64,000 nucleotides of DNA from Cyanobacteria bacterium SIG29 (GTDB lineage Bacteria; Cyanobacteriota; Vampirovibrionia; Gastranaerophilales; Gastranaerophilaceae). The notes under the pieces were generated by a model. It did not search any database and was not told the DNA's origin. It was given only the letters and a program-made list of their open reading frames with translations. The DNA lies in assembly GCA_015152515.1 (NCBI GenBank), contig SUTV01000004.1:1-64000 (forward strand), in the 5' to 3' direction. The first letter of the stretch is position 1, and each line of letters opens with the position of its first letter. Shown piece after piece: positions 31,953 through 41,406 of the stretch. The translations under genes and the position numbers were made by a program.

Positions 31953-34900
31953 TACAAACATTAAAAAAGTTCTTGTAATCGGTTCTGGTCCTATTGTTAT
32001 TGGACAAGCAGCAGAATTTGACTATGCAGGTGTTCAAGCTTGTAGAGCTTTAAAAGAAGAAAATCTTGAAGTTATTTTGGTAAACTCAAATCCAGCAACC
32101 ATTATGACAGATGAAAATATTGCAGATAAAATCTACATTGAACCTTTAACTGTTGAATCTTTAACCCACATAATAGAAAAAGAAAGACCTGATGGAGTTA
32201 TTGCAACATTAGGAGGTCAAACAGGGTTAAATCTAGCAGTTAGCCTATATGAAGCAGGTGTTTTAGAAAAATATAATGTTGAATTATTAGGCACAAAAAT
32301 AGACTCTATTAAAAAAGCAGAAGATAGAGAATTATTTAGAAACTTGATGCTTGAAATTGGTGAACCAATTCCAGAAAGCGATATTGTATCAAGCTTTGAA
32401 GAAGCACAAAAATTTGCGCAAAAGATAGGTTTTCCTATCATTGTAAGACCTGCATACACACTTGGTGGTACTGGTGGCGGTATAGCAAACAACTACAATG
32501 AATACGAAGATATTGTTCACACTGGTTTATCGCTAAGCCCAATTTCTCAAGTTTTAGTAGAAAAAAGTATTGCTGGTTATAAAGAAATTGAATATGAAGT
32601 AATTCGAGATGCGAACAATACAAGCATTGCTATTTGTAATATGGAAAATATCGACCCAATCGGTATTCATACAGGCGACAGCTTTGTAGTTGCACCAACA
32701 CAAACTCTTACAAGAAAAGAATGTCATATGATGAGAAGCTCTGCTTTAAAAATCATACAAGCATTAAAAATTGAAGGTGGATGTAACGTACAATTTGCTT
32801 TAGATACAGTTAGCAACCAATATTATGTAATTGAGGTAAACCCAAGAGTTAGCCGTTCCTCTGCTTTAGCTTCTAAAGCAACTGGTTACCCTATTGCAAA
32901 AATTACAACAAAAATTGCAATCGGCTACCACTTACATGAAATCAAAAACTCTATTACTAAGAAAACAGTTGCAGCAGTTGAACCAACAATTGACTATGTT
33001 GTAACAAAAATACCTAAATGGCCGTTTGATAAATTCAAACACGGCGATAGAATTTTAGGTACAAAAATGAAAGCTACAGGCGAAGTTATGGCAATTGGCA
33101 GAACTTTTGAAAGCTCATTCAAAAAAGCCGTAACTTCAATTGAATCAAAACACACAGGTATTTTAAGAGGAAGACATTTAGAATGTAGTGAAGAAGAACT
33201 AAAAGCATTACTTCACGTTCAAGATGATAGAAGAATTTTTAGAGTAGCTGAAGCCATCAATAGAGGTATAAGCGTAGATGAAATCAACAAAATTACTAAG
33301 ATTGATAAATGGTTTATCTATAAAATTAAAAATCTAGTTGATTTTGAAAATAAACTAAAAAATAACGATTTAACACCTGCAATTTATTTAGAAGCAAAAG
33401 AAAAAGGATTTTTAGATGAAGAAATTGCGAAACTTTCTCAAGTAACAATTTCTGAAATAGAAAAAATAAAGAAAACTAATTCAATAAGTGCTTCATTCAA
33501 AATTGTAGATACTTGTGCAGCTGAATTTAAAGCATACACACCATACTACTATTCAACATATAACGAAGTTGATGAAACAGATTCAAATGACAACTCTAAA
33601 AAAGTTTTAATTTTAGGTTCTGGTCCAATCAGAATTGGTCAAGGTATTGAATTTGACTATTGTTCTGTTCACGCAGCTTGGGAAGTTAGAAACCATAACT
33701 ACAAATCTTTAATAGTAAATTCTAACCCGGAAACACTATCAACAGATTTTGACGTAGCTGATAAATTATTCTTTGAACCAATGCACATTGAAAATATAAT
33801 GAACATTATTGAAAAAGAAAAGCCAGAAGGTGTTATGGTCCAATTTGGAGGACAAACAGCAATCAACCTAGCACCAAAATTAGAAGAAAAAGGAATTAAA
33901 ATTCTAGGTACTTCTCTTGAATCTATTAATATTGCAGAAGATAGAAAACTATTTGAACAACTATTGAGAGACTTAAATATTCCACAACCAAAAGGTTTTG
34001 CCGTAAGAAAACAATCTGAAGCATTAGAAGTTGCAAAAACTTTAGGCTACCCATTACTTGTAAGACCATCTTATGTAATCGGTGGACGTGGTATGCAAGT
34101 TGTTTATAACAAAGATGAATTAATCTCTTATATAGAAAGCGCACTAAAATTCTCTGACGAACACCCTATCTTAATCGACCAATATATAGAAGGTACAGAG
34201 TTAGAACTTGACGCTATTTCAGATGGTGAAAATGTATTAATTCCAGCAATTACAGAACACGTTGAAAGAGCAGGTATTCACTCAGGCGATTCTATTGCTC
34301 TTTACCCAACAAGAACAATTCCTCAAAATGTTATTGATAACTTAGTTGAATATACTAAAAAAATTGCAAAAGCCTTAAAAGTAAAAGGGTTAATGAATAT
34401 CCAATTTGTTTTAAAAGACAATATTGCTTATATTATCGAAGTTAATCCAAGAGCTTCAAGAACTGTTCCTATTTTAAGTAAAGTTACTGGTACCCCAATG
34501 GTAAAAATCGCCATTGACGCTATTATGGGTAAATCAATTATTGAACAAGGCTATAAAACAGGATTAATTGAGACAACAAACCTCGTTTGTGCAAAAGTGC
34601 CAATTTTCTCATTCCAAAAATTAAACAGAATTGACCCAGCCCTAGCTCCAGAAATGAAATCAACCGGCGAAGTTCTTGGTATCGATACAACATATGAAAA
34701 AGCTTTAGCAAAAGGTTTCTTGGCTGCAGGTTATAAACTTTCAACAGAAAGAGGAAATGTTCTAATATCAATTAACGACCACTACAAAAAAGACTCTGTT
34801 GAAATAGCAAAAACTCTTGTTGATTTAGGCTACAACCTAATTGCAACAACAGGTACACACAAGTTCTTAAAATTAAATAATATTGAATCTAAAGAAATTG

Positions 34901-35181
34901 AAAAATTCGATATTAAAAAAATCCAAAAAAATATGAAAAATAAAGAACTTTGCTTTATCATCAATACGCCAACAACAAATAATAATAATTCTGTAAGATA
35001 TGGTTCAGAAGATAGAGGCTTCTTAATTAGAACAATCGCTGAAATGTATTCTACACCTTGCTTCACAGTATTAGATACAGCAAAAGCATACCTAGAAGCA
35101 TTACAATGTTATATGAAAGATTCTAATCTAACTTATGACAGCATTGATAAATACAGAAACGCACAATTAACTTGCAAATAA
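31942..35181 (+). CDS. carB: Carbamoyl-phosphate synthase large subunit
   Basis: CarB makes carbamoyl phosphate from bicarbonate, two ATP and ammonia. The 1079-residue protein has the two homologous halves, each beginning with a Rossmann start (VIGSGPIVIGQAAEFDYAG; ILGSGPIRIGQGIEFDYCS) and containing an ATP-grasp domain (RPAYTLGGTGGG; RPSYVIGGRGMQ). A C-terminal allosteric domain follows. It looks complete. Its partner small subunit lacks the glutaminase Cys, which makes direct ammonia use likely. It is the last enzyme gene of the pyr operon. Confidence 0.97.
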   Translation: MPINTNIKKVLVIGSGPIVIGQAAEFDYAGVQACRALKEENLEVILVNSNPATIMTDENIADKIYIEPLTVESLTHIIEKERPDGVIATLGGQTGLNLAVSLYEAGVLEKYNVELLGTKIDSIKKAEDRELFRNLMLEIGEPIPESDIVSSFEEAQKFAQKIGFPIIVRPAYTLGGTGGGIANNYNEYEDIVHTGLSLSPISQVLVEKSIAGYKEIEYEVIRDANNTSIAICNMENIDPIGIHTGDSFVVAPTQTLTRKECHMMRSSALKIIQALKIEGGCNVQFALDTVSNQYYVIEVNPRVSRSSALASKATGYPIAKITTKIAIGYHLHEIKNSITKKTVAAVEPTIDYVVTKIPKWPFDKFKHGDRILGTKMKATGEVMAIGRTFESSFKKAVTSIESKHTGILRGRHLECSEEELKALLHVQDDRRIFRVAEAINRGISVDEINKITKIDKWFIYKIKNLVDFENKLKNNDLTPAIYLEAKEKGFLDEEIAKLSQVTISEIEKIKKTNSISASFKIVDTCAAEFKAYTPYYYSTYNEVDETDSNDNSKKVLILGSGPIRIGQGIEFDYCSVHAAWEVRNHNYKSLIVNSNPETLSTDFDVADKLFFEPMHIENIMNIIEKEKPEGVMVQFGGQTAINLAPKLEEKGIKILGTSLESINIAEDRKLFEQLLRDLNIPQPKGFAVRKQSEALEVAKTLGYPLLVRPSYVIGGRGMQVVYNKDELISYIESALKFSDEHPILIDQYIEGTELELDAISDGENVLIPAITEHVERAGIHSGDSIALYPTRTIPQNVIDNLVEYTKKIAKALKVKGLMNIQFVLKDNIAYIIEVNPRASRTVPILSKVTGTPMVKIAIDAIMGKSIIEQGYKTGLIETTNLVCAKVPIFSFQKLNRIDPALAPEMKSTGEVLGIDTTYEKALAKGFLAAGYKLSTERGNVLISINDHYKKDSVEIAKTLVDLGYNLIATTGTHKFLKLNNIESKEIEKFDIKKIQKNMKNKELCFIINTPTTNNNNSVRYGSEDRGFLIRTIAEMYSTPCFTVLDTAKAYLEALQCYMKDSNLTYDSIDKYRNAQLTCK

Positions 35182-35191
35182 GGATTGTAAA

Positions 35192-35332
35192 ATGGAAGAA
35201 AAAAAGAAAAAAACAAAGAAAAAGAAATTTACAATCGATGTAAAAAATATGGGCGTAAATATTGATAAAAACGAATACAGAGAAATCGTACTATCAAACT
35301 CCAACCACCCAGAAATATTTAAAAATTACTAA
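35192..35332 (+). CDS. 46-residue basic small protein after carB
   Basis: This frame is too short for the track. AAGGATTG precedes the ATG. The product MEEKKKKTKKKKFTIDVKNM... ends NHPEIFKNY and is strongly basic at the N-terminus. It begins ten bases after the carB stop and ends just before a terminator, so it is the last gene of the pyr transcript. Function is unknown. Confidence 0.55.
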   Translation: MEEKKKKTKKKKFTIDVKNMGVNIDKNEYREIVLSNSNHPEIFKNY

Positions 35333-35333
35333 T

Positions 35334-35363
35334 AAAAGAGGGAAGATTAACTTCCCTCTTTTT
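35334..35363 (+). terminator. Terminator of the pyr operon
   Basis: AAGAGGGAAG/CTTCCCTCTT with loop ATTAA and a T run comes directly after the small ORF stop. The A run on the other side allows use by the convergent gene. Confidence 0.85.
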
Positions 35364-35376
35364 GTTTATATATAAT

Positions 35377-35670
35377 CTAATCTAACCCTTCATTTTTAGG
35401 TATATAATCTCTAATTCTTCTATTTGCGGCTTTAAACTCATTTTCTATTTTTTTCATTTCTTTTTCGTTTGCTTCTACGATTTCATCATCATCACAGCCA
35501 GCACCACAACATTCATAATACAAATCAAAATATCGACTTGCTCTCATTGTATAATAATTATCATCTTTTATTTCTGATTTTTCTTTTGGAGTAGAAACTT
35601 CATTCCCTTTAAAATTTAAAGAACTACAATAATTTGAGAAATTAAAAGATGAAACACTTTTTACTAACAT
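35377..35670 (-). CDS. Small hypothetical protein with LNFKGNE motif
   Basis: The product of about 98 residues has SSFNFSNYCSSLNFKGNE near its start, reminiscent of the lineage SFxG-type motif. A Cys cluster follows (YYECCGAGCDDDE), then a charged helix (EANEKEMKKIENEFKAANRR). The Cys cluster may bind metal. I prefer the ATG at 35670, with GGTGG upstream, to the GTG at 35703 in the track. Confidence 0.5.
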   Translation of the reverse strand: MLVKSVSSFNFSNYCSSLNFKGNEVSTPKEKSEIKDDNYYTMRASRYFDLYYECCGAGCDDDEIVEANEKEMKKIENEFKAANRRIRDYIPKNEGLD

Positions 35671-35771
35671 CATAACCACCATTATATTTAGAACACAATA
35701 CACATTTAAAACTTGTAAAAAAATTTTTTTGCTAAATTTTTAACATTCAAGAAAAATTTTTTATTTATAAA

Positions 35772-35804
35772 AAATGTTGGGTCATATAATAAAACCCAAC
35801 ATTT
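35772..35804 (-). terminator. Terminator of the SNF transporter gene
   Basis: An 11-bp perfect stem AAATGTTGGGT/ACCCAACATTT has a T run following on the minus strand, just after the transporter stop. Confidence 0.75.
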
Positions 35805-35810
35805 CTAAAC

Positions 35811-37112
35811 TTATATTCCCGCTAATAAAACAAAAATAAGAACTAATGGAACAATAAATTTAAGCATTATATTAAACATATAACCAAAGAAAGTCTCGCC
35901 AAAATTTGTTTTCCACAAAGACTTTATACACCAACCAGCAATCAAACAAATTAATATTGTGTTAAATGGCAATAAAATATTTGAAGTTGCATAATCTAAA
36001 AAAGCAAAGATGGTTCTATCTAATATTTTAAAATCCTTTAATGGTCCAAATGCTAATGCTGCTGGAATAGAAAATATTGCAATAATAATTGCATTTATAA
36101 TTGTTGCTTTTTGTCTTGTTATTTTAAATTGATTCATAAATGATGAAACTGAAGTTTCCAGTATACTTATACCTGAAGTTATAGCAGAGAAAAAGAACAA
36201 TATAAAAAATATAGAACCAAACACTGGTGCAAATGGCAATTTAGCCAACATTTCTGGCAAAGAAATAAATACTAATGTTGCACCTGCTGTTGGTTTTACT
36301 CCAAAAGTAAATACTATTGGAAAAATCATAATTCCAGCTGTTATAGCAACTAAAGTATCAAAGAAAATCAAAGTATAAGCTGATTTAACAATGTTTGTAT
36401 TTTCTTTCATATAACTGCCATAAGTTATCATTGCTCCCATTCCAATACTTAAAGTAAACAATGCTTGACCTAACGCAGTTAGAATCATAGAAGTATCAAA
36501 CTCCGAAAAATCTGGCTTAAACATAAAAGCCAAACCTTCTTTAGTACCTGGTAAAGTTAAAGCATAAATTGCCATTACAATAAGCATTACAGCAAATATT
36601 GGCATCATAATATTATTAGCTTTTTCAATACCTTTATTAACCCCTCTATATGGGAAAACTGCAGTCATCAACAAGAATATTAATGACAAAATGCAAGGTA
36701 CAAAAACTTGTGAACTAAAACCTGAAAAATAATTTGTAAAATTATTTGGAATATTATTAGTCAAAAATATCCAAATATAATTTAATATCCATCCACCAAC
36801 TACAAAATAAAAACAAGGTATTAATATAACCGTTAAAACACATAGCCAGCCAAACCATTTAAACTTTTTGTTTATCTGTTCAAATGCGCTAACTGCATCG
36901 GTTCTATATGTTTTCCCAATCACAAGTTCACAACATAATGGAACCACCGAAAATAATACGATTAATGCCAAATAAGTTATTAAAAATAAAGCACCACCAT
37001 TTTCGCCCATAATATATGGGAAACGCCAAATATTTCCCACCCCAACAGCACTACCGATAGTTGCAATAATGAAGCTAATATGTGAACTCCATTGAGGTTT
37101 TTCTTTTTCCAT
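35811..37112 (-). CDS. Sodium-dependent (SNF/NSS family) transporter
   Basis: The 433-residue inner-membrane protein has about 11-12 membrane helices. Its first helix, IIATIGSAVGVGNIWRFPY, is the NSS signature that forms the Na+ and substrate site. It probably imports amino acids or similar compounds with Na+; the substrate is not predictable. Short bacterial members of this family are common. ATG follows AGGAA. It has its own terminator. Confidence 0.92.
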   Translation of the reverse strand: MEKEKPQWSSHISFIIATIGSAVGVGNIWRFPYIMGENGGALFLITYLALIVLFSVVPLCCELVIGKTYRTDAVSAFEQINKKFKWFGWLCVLTVILIPCFYFVVGGWILNYIWIFLTNNIPNNFTNYFSGFSSQVFVPCILSLIFLLMTAVFPYRGVNKGIEKANNIMMPIFAVMLIVMAIYALTLPGTKEGLAFMFKPDFSEFDTSMILTALGQALFTLSIGMGAMITYGSYMKENTNIVKSAYTLIFFDTLVAITAGIMIFPIVFTFGVKPTAGATLVFISLPEMLAKLPFAPVFGSIFFILFFFSAITSGISILETSVSSFMNQFKITRQKATIINAIIIAIFSIPAALAFGPLKDFKILDRTIFAFLDYATSNILLPFNTILICLIAGWCIKSLWKTNFGETFFGYMFNIMLKFIVPLVLIFVLLAGI

Positions 37113-37173
37113 AAATTCTTCCTAATTATTAACAAAAAAACGATAACACATTTTTCAGGTTTTGTTAAGATAC

Positions 37174-37205
37174 AAAAAAGAGGGAAGCTTTAACTTCCCT
37201 CTTTT
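37174..37205 (-). terminator. Terminator of thrS
   Basis: GAGGGAAG/CTTCCCTC with an A run that becomes a T run on the minus strand, directly after the thrS stop. Confidence 0.8.
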
Positions 37206-37209
37206 AATT

Positions 37210-38994
37210 CTATGCTAATGGTAAATCTTGAGTTTTTGTTTTGATTTTATTTAATGCTAAATCAATAAACTCATCAACTGTGTATTTACCAGCTTCACCA
37301 ATACCTCTGATTCTTACAGCTACTTTACCTTCTTCAATTTCTTTATCACCCATTACTAATACATAAGGGATTTTATTACCTTGAAGAGCTTCTCTTATTT
37401 TATAGCCCATACTTTCTGAGCGGTCATCAAGTTTTACTCTAATACCAGCAGCAAATAACTTATCATATACTTCTTTAGCATAATCACAGTGTCTATCTGC
37501 AATAGGAACAACACAAACTTGAGTTGGAGCTAACCACATTGGGAATGCGCCAGCAAAATGTTCAATTAAAATACCATGGAAACGTTCCATTGAACCAAAG
37601 ATTACTCTATGTAGCATAACAGGTGTTTTCATTTGACCATCTTTATCTTGATATTTAATATCAAATCTAGCTGGTAAATTGAAGTCTAATTGAATTGTTG
37701 CACATTGCCATGTTCTGCCAATAGCATCTTTAACCTTAAAGTCGATTTTTGGTCCGTAGAATGCGCCATCACCTTCATTAATTTCGTATTTCATTCCACG
37801 TTTATCCATAGCTTCTTTTAAGCCAGCTTCAGCCAAATCCCAGTTAGCTAATTCACCAACATAGCTTTCTGGTCTAGTTGATAATTCAACTTCAAAATCC
37901 ATTTTGAAAATAGCCATTGTATCAGCAACAAAATCAATAATAGCATTAATTTCATCAACTAATTGTTCTGGTGTACAGAAAATGTGAGCATCATCTTGAG
38001 TAAAGCCTTGAACACGAGTCAAACCAGCCAATGCACCTGATTTTTCTTTTCTATATACAGTACCCAATTCAGCCATTCTCAATGGAAGTGAACGATATGA
38101 ATATCTATTTGATTGATAAATCATAATGTGGAATGGGCAGTTCATTGGTTTTACAATAAATTGTTCATCTTCTTCATTTTCTTTTTGAATAAAGAACATA
38201 TTTTCTTTATAGTGATCAATATGACCAGAAAGTTCCCACAATTTAGATTTTGCAATTTGTGGAGTAGTTACAATAACATAACCTCTTTTTCTATGTTCAG
38301 TTCTCCAGTAATTTTCAATTTCTTCACGAACGATAGCTAAATTTGGATGCCATAAAACCAAACCACCACCAATTTCTTCTCTAACAGAGAACAAATCAAG
38401 TTGAGTACCAAGTTTTCTGTGGTCACGTTTTTGAGCTTCTTCTAAGAAGTTCAAATATTGTTCTAAATCTTCTTTATTCCAAAATGCTGTTGCATAAATT
38501 CTTTGAAGCATTTTGTTGTTTTCATTACCTCTCCAATAAGCACCAGCAACCTTTAATAATTTAATTGAATTACCTTTAATATAAGATGTATTTGGAACAT
38601 GAGGTCCACAACAAAAATCGTTAAACAAAACATTTCCATCTTTATCTTTTGTTAAATATAAAGTAGGATTATCATTTTTATGTTCTTCTAACAATTCTGC
38701 TTTATAAATTTCACCTTGAGCTTTAAATTCATCAATTTGAGCTTGAACATTTGGAATTTCATATTTTTCAAACGTTAGATTTTGTTTCAAAATATTTTTC
38801 ATTTCGGTTTCAATTTTTACCAAATCTTCATCTGTAAAAGAATGACCTTCTAAATCAAAATCGTAATAAAAACCATTATCAACAGCTGGTCCTATAGCCA
38901 ATTTTGCTGTTGGAAACAATTTTTGAACAGCTTGAGCCATAATATGAGAAGCTGAGTGTCTTAGAATATGTAAATTCTCATTGTTCTTTTCCAT
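37210..38994 (-). CDS. thrS: Threonyl-tRNA synthetase without TGS domain
   Basis: The 594-residue protein starts directly in the editing domain (ILRHSASHIMAQA, CCGPHVPNTSYIKG). The class II core follows with zinc ligands in MNCPFHIM, DDAHIF and LHRVIFGSMERF, and the anticodon-binding domain. The usual N-terminal TGS domain of about 60 residues is missing. The ATG at 38994 has a strong GAGGGG site, so the short form is real and not a mis-called start. The tail after the DUF4127 gene upstream leaves only 40 bases, so there is no T-box leader. Confidence 0.95.
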   Translation of the reverse strand: MEKNNENLHILRHSASHIMAQAVQKLFPTAKLAIGPAVDNGFYYDFDLEGHSFTDEDLVKIETEMKNILKQNLTFEKYEIPNVQAQIDEFKAQGEIYKAELLEEHKNDNPTLYLTKDKDGNVLFNDFCCGPHVPNTSYIKGNSIKLLKVAGAYWRGNENNKMLQRIYATAFWNKEDLEQYLNFLEEAQKRDHRKLGTQLDLFSVREEIGGGLVLWHPNLAIVREEIENYWRTEHRKRGYVIVTTPQIAKSKLWELSGHIDHYKENMFFIQKENEEDEQFIVKPMNCPFHIMIYQSNRYSYRSLPLRMAELGTVYRKEKSGALAGLTRVQGFTQDDAHIFCTPEQLVDEINAIIDFVADTMAIFKMDFEVELSTRPESYVGELANWDLAEAGLKEAMDKRGMKYEINEGDGAFYGPKIDFKVKDAIGRTWQCATIQLDFNLPARFDIKYQDKDGQMKTPVMLHRVIFGSMERFHGILIEHFAGAFPMWLAPTQVCVVPIADRHCDYAKEVYDKLFAAGIRVKLDDRSESMGYKIREALQGNKIPYVLVMGDKEIEEGKVAVRIRGIGEAGKYTVDEFIDLALNKIKTKTQDLPLA

Positions 38995-39034
38995 AATTTC
39001 CCCTCTTTGAGTGTCTATTTATAACTAATTTATA

Positions 39035-40486
39035 TCACTCACAAAATAATATATCAACAAAAGGAAGGTTAGCATAAACATTCTTTAAACTAACTTTTAT
39101 TTCAAAAAATCTATTCCAAGGGAAATTATATTCTGTTTTACAGTTTTTTATATTAAATTTATCAAAAATAATTTTCTCAAAATATGCCATTTCATTATAA
39201 ATAGCACCATTTTTTAAATTTTCAGAATTTTCTCTTATTTTTTTTCTAACATTAGCTTGATAAGCCCAATCATCTAAAAACCTAATAAGCTGAATATTTT
39301 TAAATATATTTTCATTTGGAATTCTAGCGCCAAAATATATCAAAGCACATGCTAATGCACTACCCAATGTATTTCCTGTAGTATTCCAAGCACTATATCC
39401 ATAAAATTCTTTTAAACTATCTTTTTGAAACAAAGCTTTAATAAAATTATTATCGGCACCATTAGCGTTAACAATATCTGCAATAAAATACGGTTTATTT
39501 GGCAAATTAAGTTCACCCTTAAATAATTCTACATCAACTCCCATAACAAGTTCACCTTGCTCATCTTTAAAATTATTAACAAGCAAGACCATATCACAAT
39601 TTTCAACATCACTAACTTTTGCGCCAGCTAATTCTATTTGTGATTTTACAGATAATTCAACTGATACATCTTCATACTTTGAAATTTTATTCACGCTATC
39701 TGAATTTATGTACAAAGGCGCAATTTTAATTTTCTTTTTTTCGTTCAATGCTCTAGACAACAATGTTAGTGGTATTTCATCAGCACCAGTTTTAACAAAA
39801 ACATTTTTAATATTAGAAGATAATAACGCTAACTCTTCTGCTTCTTTTACATTTAAACCATATTGAGCACAATCATCTTTTGAAAATACTAAGGTTTTAA
39901 AAATTCCTTGTTTAGCCAATTCTAAATAATATTTATTTATTTCAAAATTACGTTTTCTAGTTTTCAAATAATCATCTAAAATATCATCTGGAATTCTTGT
40001 AGCCGCGCAATTACAAGAAACCATATTATTTGCATCACATATTTTTTCCATTTTATGAAGATTATAAGAATATTCAAAAATTCTTTTACCATATTGAGTC
40101 CAATACTCTTTTTCTTCTTCATTAATATTATTGTTAGAAATCCTCATAATACTAGAAAAAGCATAAACCTGAGCATTCTTACTTTTAATAATTTCACATA
40201 ATCTATCAACACGATTTTTTATTAATTCAAAAGAGTCCTTACATCTTCTTGATGAGATTAAACCTCCATATGCAATTGTATCTAAAGAAAGAATCAAAAT
40301 ATCCACATTAGAAACATTTTCTAACCAACTAAAAATACCTTCAATATCTGCTTGTTTTGTCAAATCACCAAGCAACGAAATATCAGGCAAATATACTTCA
40401 TTTTTCTTATCCAAACAAGAAATTTGTTTAGGTAATTGATAACAAACAGGACGATTATCAATTGGTACAATTACAATATTCGGCAC
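39035..40486 (-). CDS. DUF4127 family protein
   Basis: The 483-residue protein has the family hallmarks VPIDNRPVCYQLP at the N-terminus and LSLDTIAYGGLISSR near residue 70, then ADEIPLTLLSRAL. It has no signal peptide. The family is widespread but I know of no firm function; its Asp-rich motifs suggest a hydrolase or binding role. The GTG start at 40486 overlaps the stop of the upstream WYL-type gene (TAGTG), with GGAGGG before it. This places it in a three-gene unit under two WYL regulators. Confidence 0.82.
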   Translation of the reverse strand: MPNIVIVPIDNRPVCYQLPKQISCLDKKNEVYLPDISLLGDLTKQADIEGIFSWLENVSNVDILILSLDTIAYGGLISSRRCKDSFELIKNRVDRLCEIIKSKNAQVYAFSSIMRISNNNINEEEKEYWTQYGKRIFEYSYNLHKMEKICDANNMVSCNCAATRIPDDILDDYLKTRKRNFEINKYYLELAKQGIFKTLVFSKDDCAQYGLNVKEAEELALLSSNIKNVFVKTGADEIPLTLLSRALNEKKKIKIAPLYINSDSVNKISKYEDVSVELSVKSQIELAGAKVSDVENCDMVLLVNNFKDEQGELVMGVDVELFKGELNLPNKPYFIADIVNANGADNNFIKALFQKDSLKEFYGYSAWNTTGNTLGSALACALIYFGARIPNENIFKNIQLIRFLDDWAYQANVRKKIRENSENLKNGAIYNEMAYFEKIIFDKFNIKNCKTEYNFPWNRFFEIKVSLKNVYANLPFVDILFCE

Positions 40487-41406
40487 TATTTACCCTCCAA
40501 ATTTTTAAGCATAGCTTTTGTCAAATCAAGCAACTCTTTTTTCATTTCCTTTGGACTAATCAACTTACAATTATCGCCATATTTTAACAATCTATGTAAT
40601 AAAATTTCTCTATCCTCTTCAGAATTTGAAACTGTAATTTTATTTGTTCCAAAATCAATAACTTTTTCAGAGGGTTTCAATTTATAAGAATTTGCAAGCC
40701 TTCCATACAATTCAAAAATAACTGAATTTAAGCAACTTGTACCTTGAGATTTTCTTGGCAGTTGAGATAAAGAAACTATTTTATCTATTGCAATTTTTTT
40801 GTTTCTAGCTGTGCTTGGACAATAACACAGAACAAAAATTCTTTCGTTTTTTTCAAGTAACTCTTTTAACTCAACTGTTAATTTTTCATTTTGACCATTA
40901 TTTTTCTTATAAATAATTTTAACTAATAATTGCGCCTCAATAAAATTAGAAATTGTATGAATTAACTTTTCCTTTACTTCATCATATTCAACTTTTACTT
41001 CTTTTTTGAATAATTCATCTATTTCTAAAAGAGAAAAAGGAGAATTAAAATATTTATTCATTTTAGAAATGGCAGATTTCAAATGTTTTTGAGTGCTTTT
41101 TTTTCTAAAAATCGCATTATCTTCTATAATTTTTGATAAAAGATTTTTTTCTTCATTTGTTACATCTACCTGATATAAAGCATTTTTCAATGCATAAATA
41201 TTCTTCACTTTTTCAAGCTCAAAGCCCATAATTTCAAGCGTATTAAAATATTTAATAAACGCTTCTAAAGTTGAAACATTATCAATTTTTCCATCAACCT
41301 TTAATTTTTCAATAAGCTCAATCTTTTTTAAATTTTCATTTAATAAAGCTTTGAGGACTTCCAATATTCTTAATCCAGTATCAAAATTTTTATCAGATTT
41401 TTTCAT
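40486..41406 (-). CDS. WYL-domain transcriptional regulator, second of a pair
   Basis: The 306-residue protein has an N-terminal winged-helix part (LRILEVLKALLNENLKKIELIEKL). The middle domain resembles WYL (VKIIYKKNNGQNEKLTVELKELLEKN), and the C-terminus (LLKYGDNCKLISPKEMKKELLDL) matches the WCX extension. Such proteins sense ligands, often nucleic-acid or nucleotide-like, and act as repressors or activators. It is paired with a paralogue just upstream (14-base overlap), like PafB-PafC. Confidence 0.72.
   Translation of the reverse strand: MKKSDKNFDTGLRILEVLKALLNENLKKIELIEKLKVDGKIDNVSTLEAFIKYFNTLEIMGFELEKVKNIYALKNALYQVDVTNEEKNLLSKIIEDNAIFRKKSTQKHLKSAISKMNKYFNSPFSLLEIDELFKKEVKVEYDEVKEKLIHTISNFIEAQLLVKIIYKKNNGQNEKLTVELKELLEKNERIFVLCYCPSTARNKKIAIDKIVSLSQLPRKSQGTSCLNSVIFELYGRLANSYKLKPSEKVIDFGTNKITVSNSEEDREILLHRLLKYGDNCKLISPKEMKKELLDLTKAMLKNLEGK

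Noticed and set aside
38995-39034. T-box or other tRNA-sensing leader before thrS
   Set aside because: Only 40 bases separate thrS from the upstream gene, too short for a T-box.
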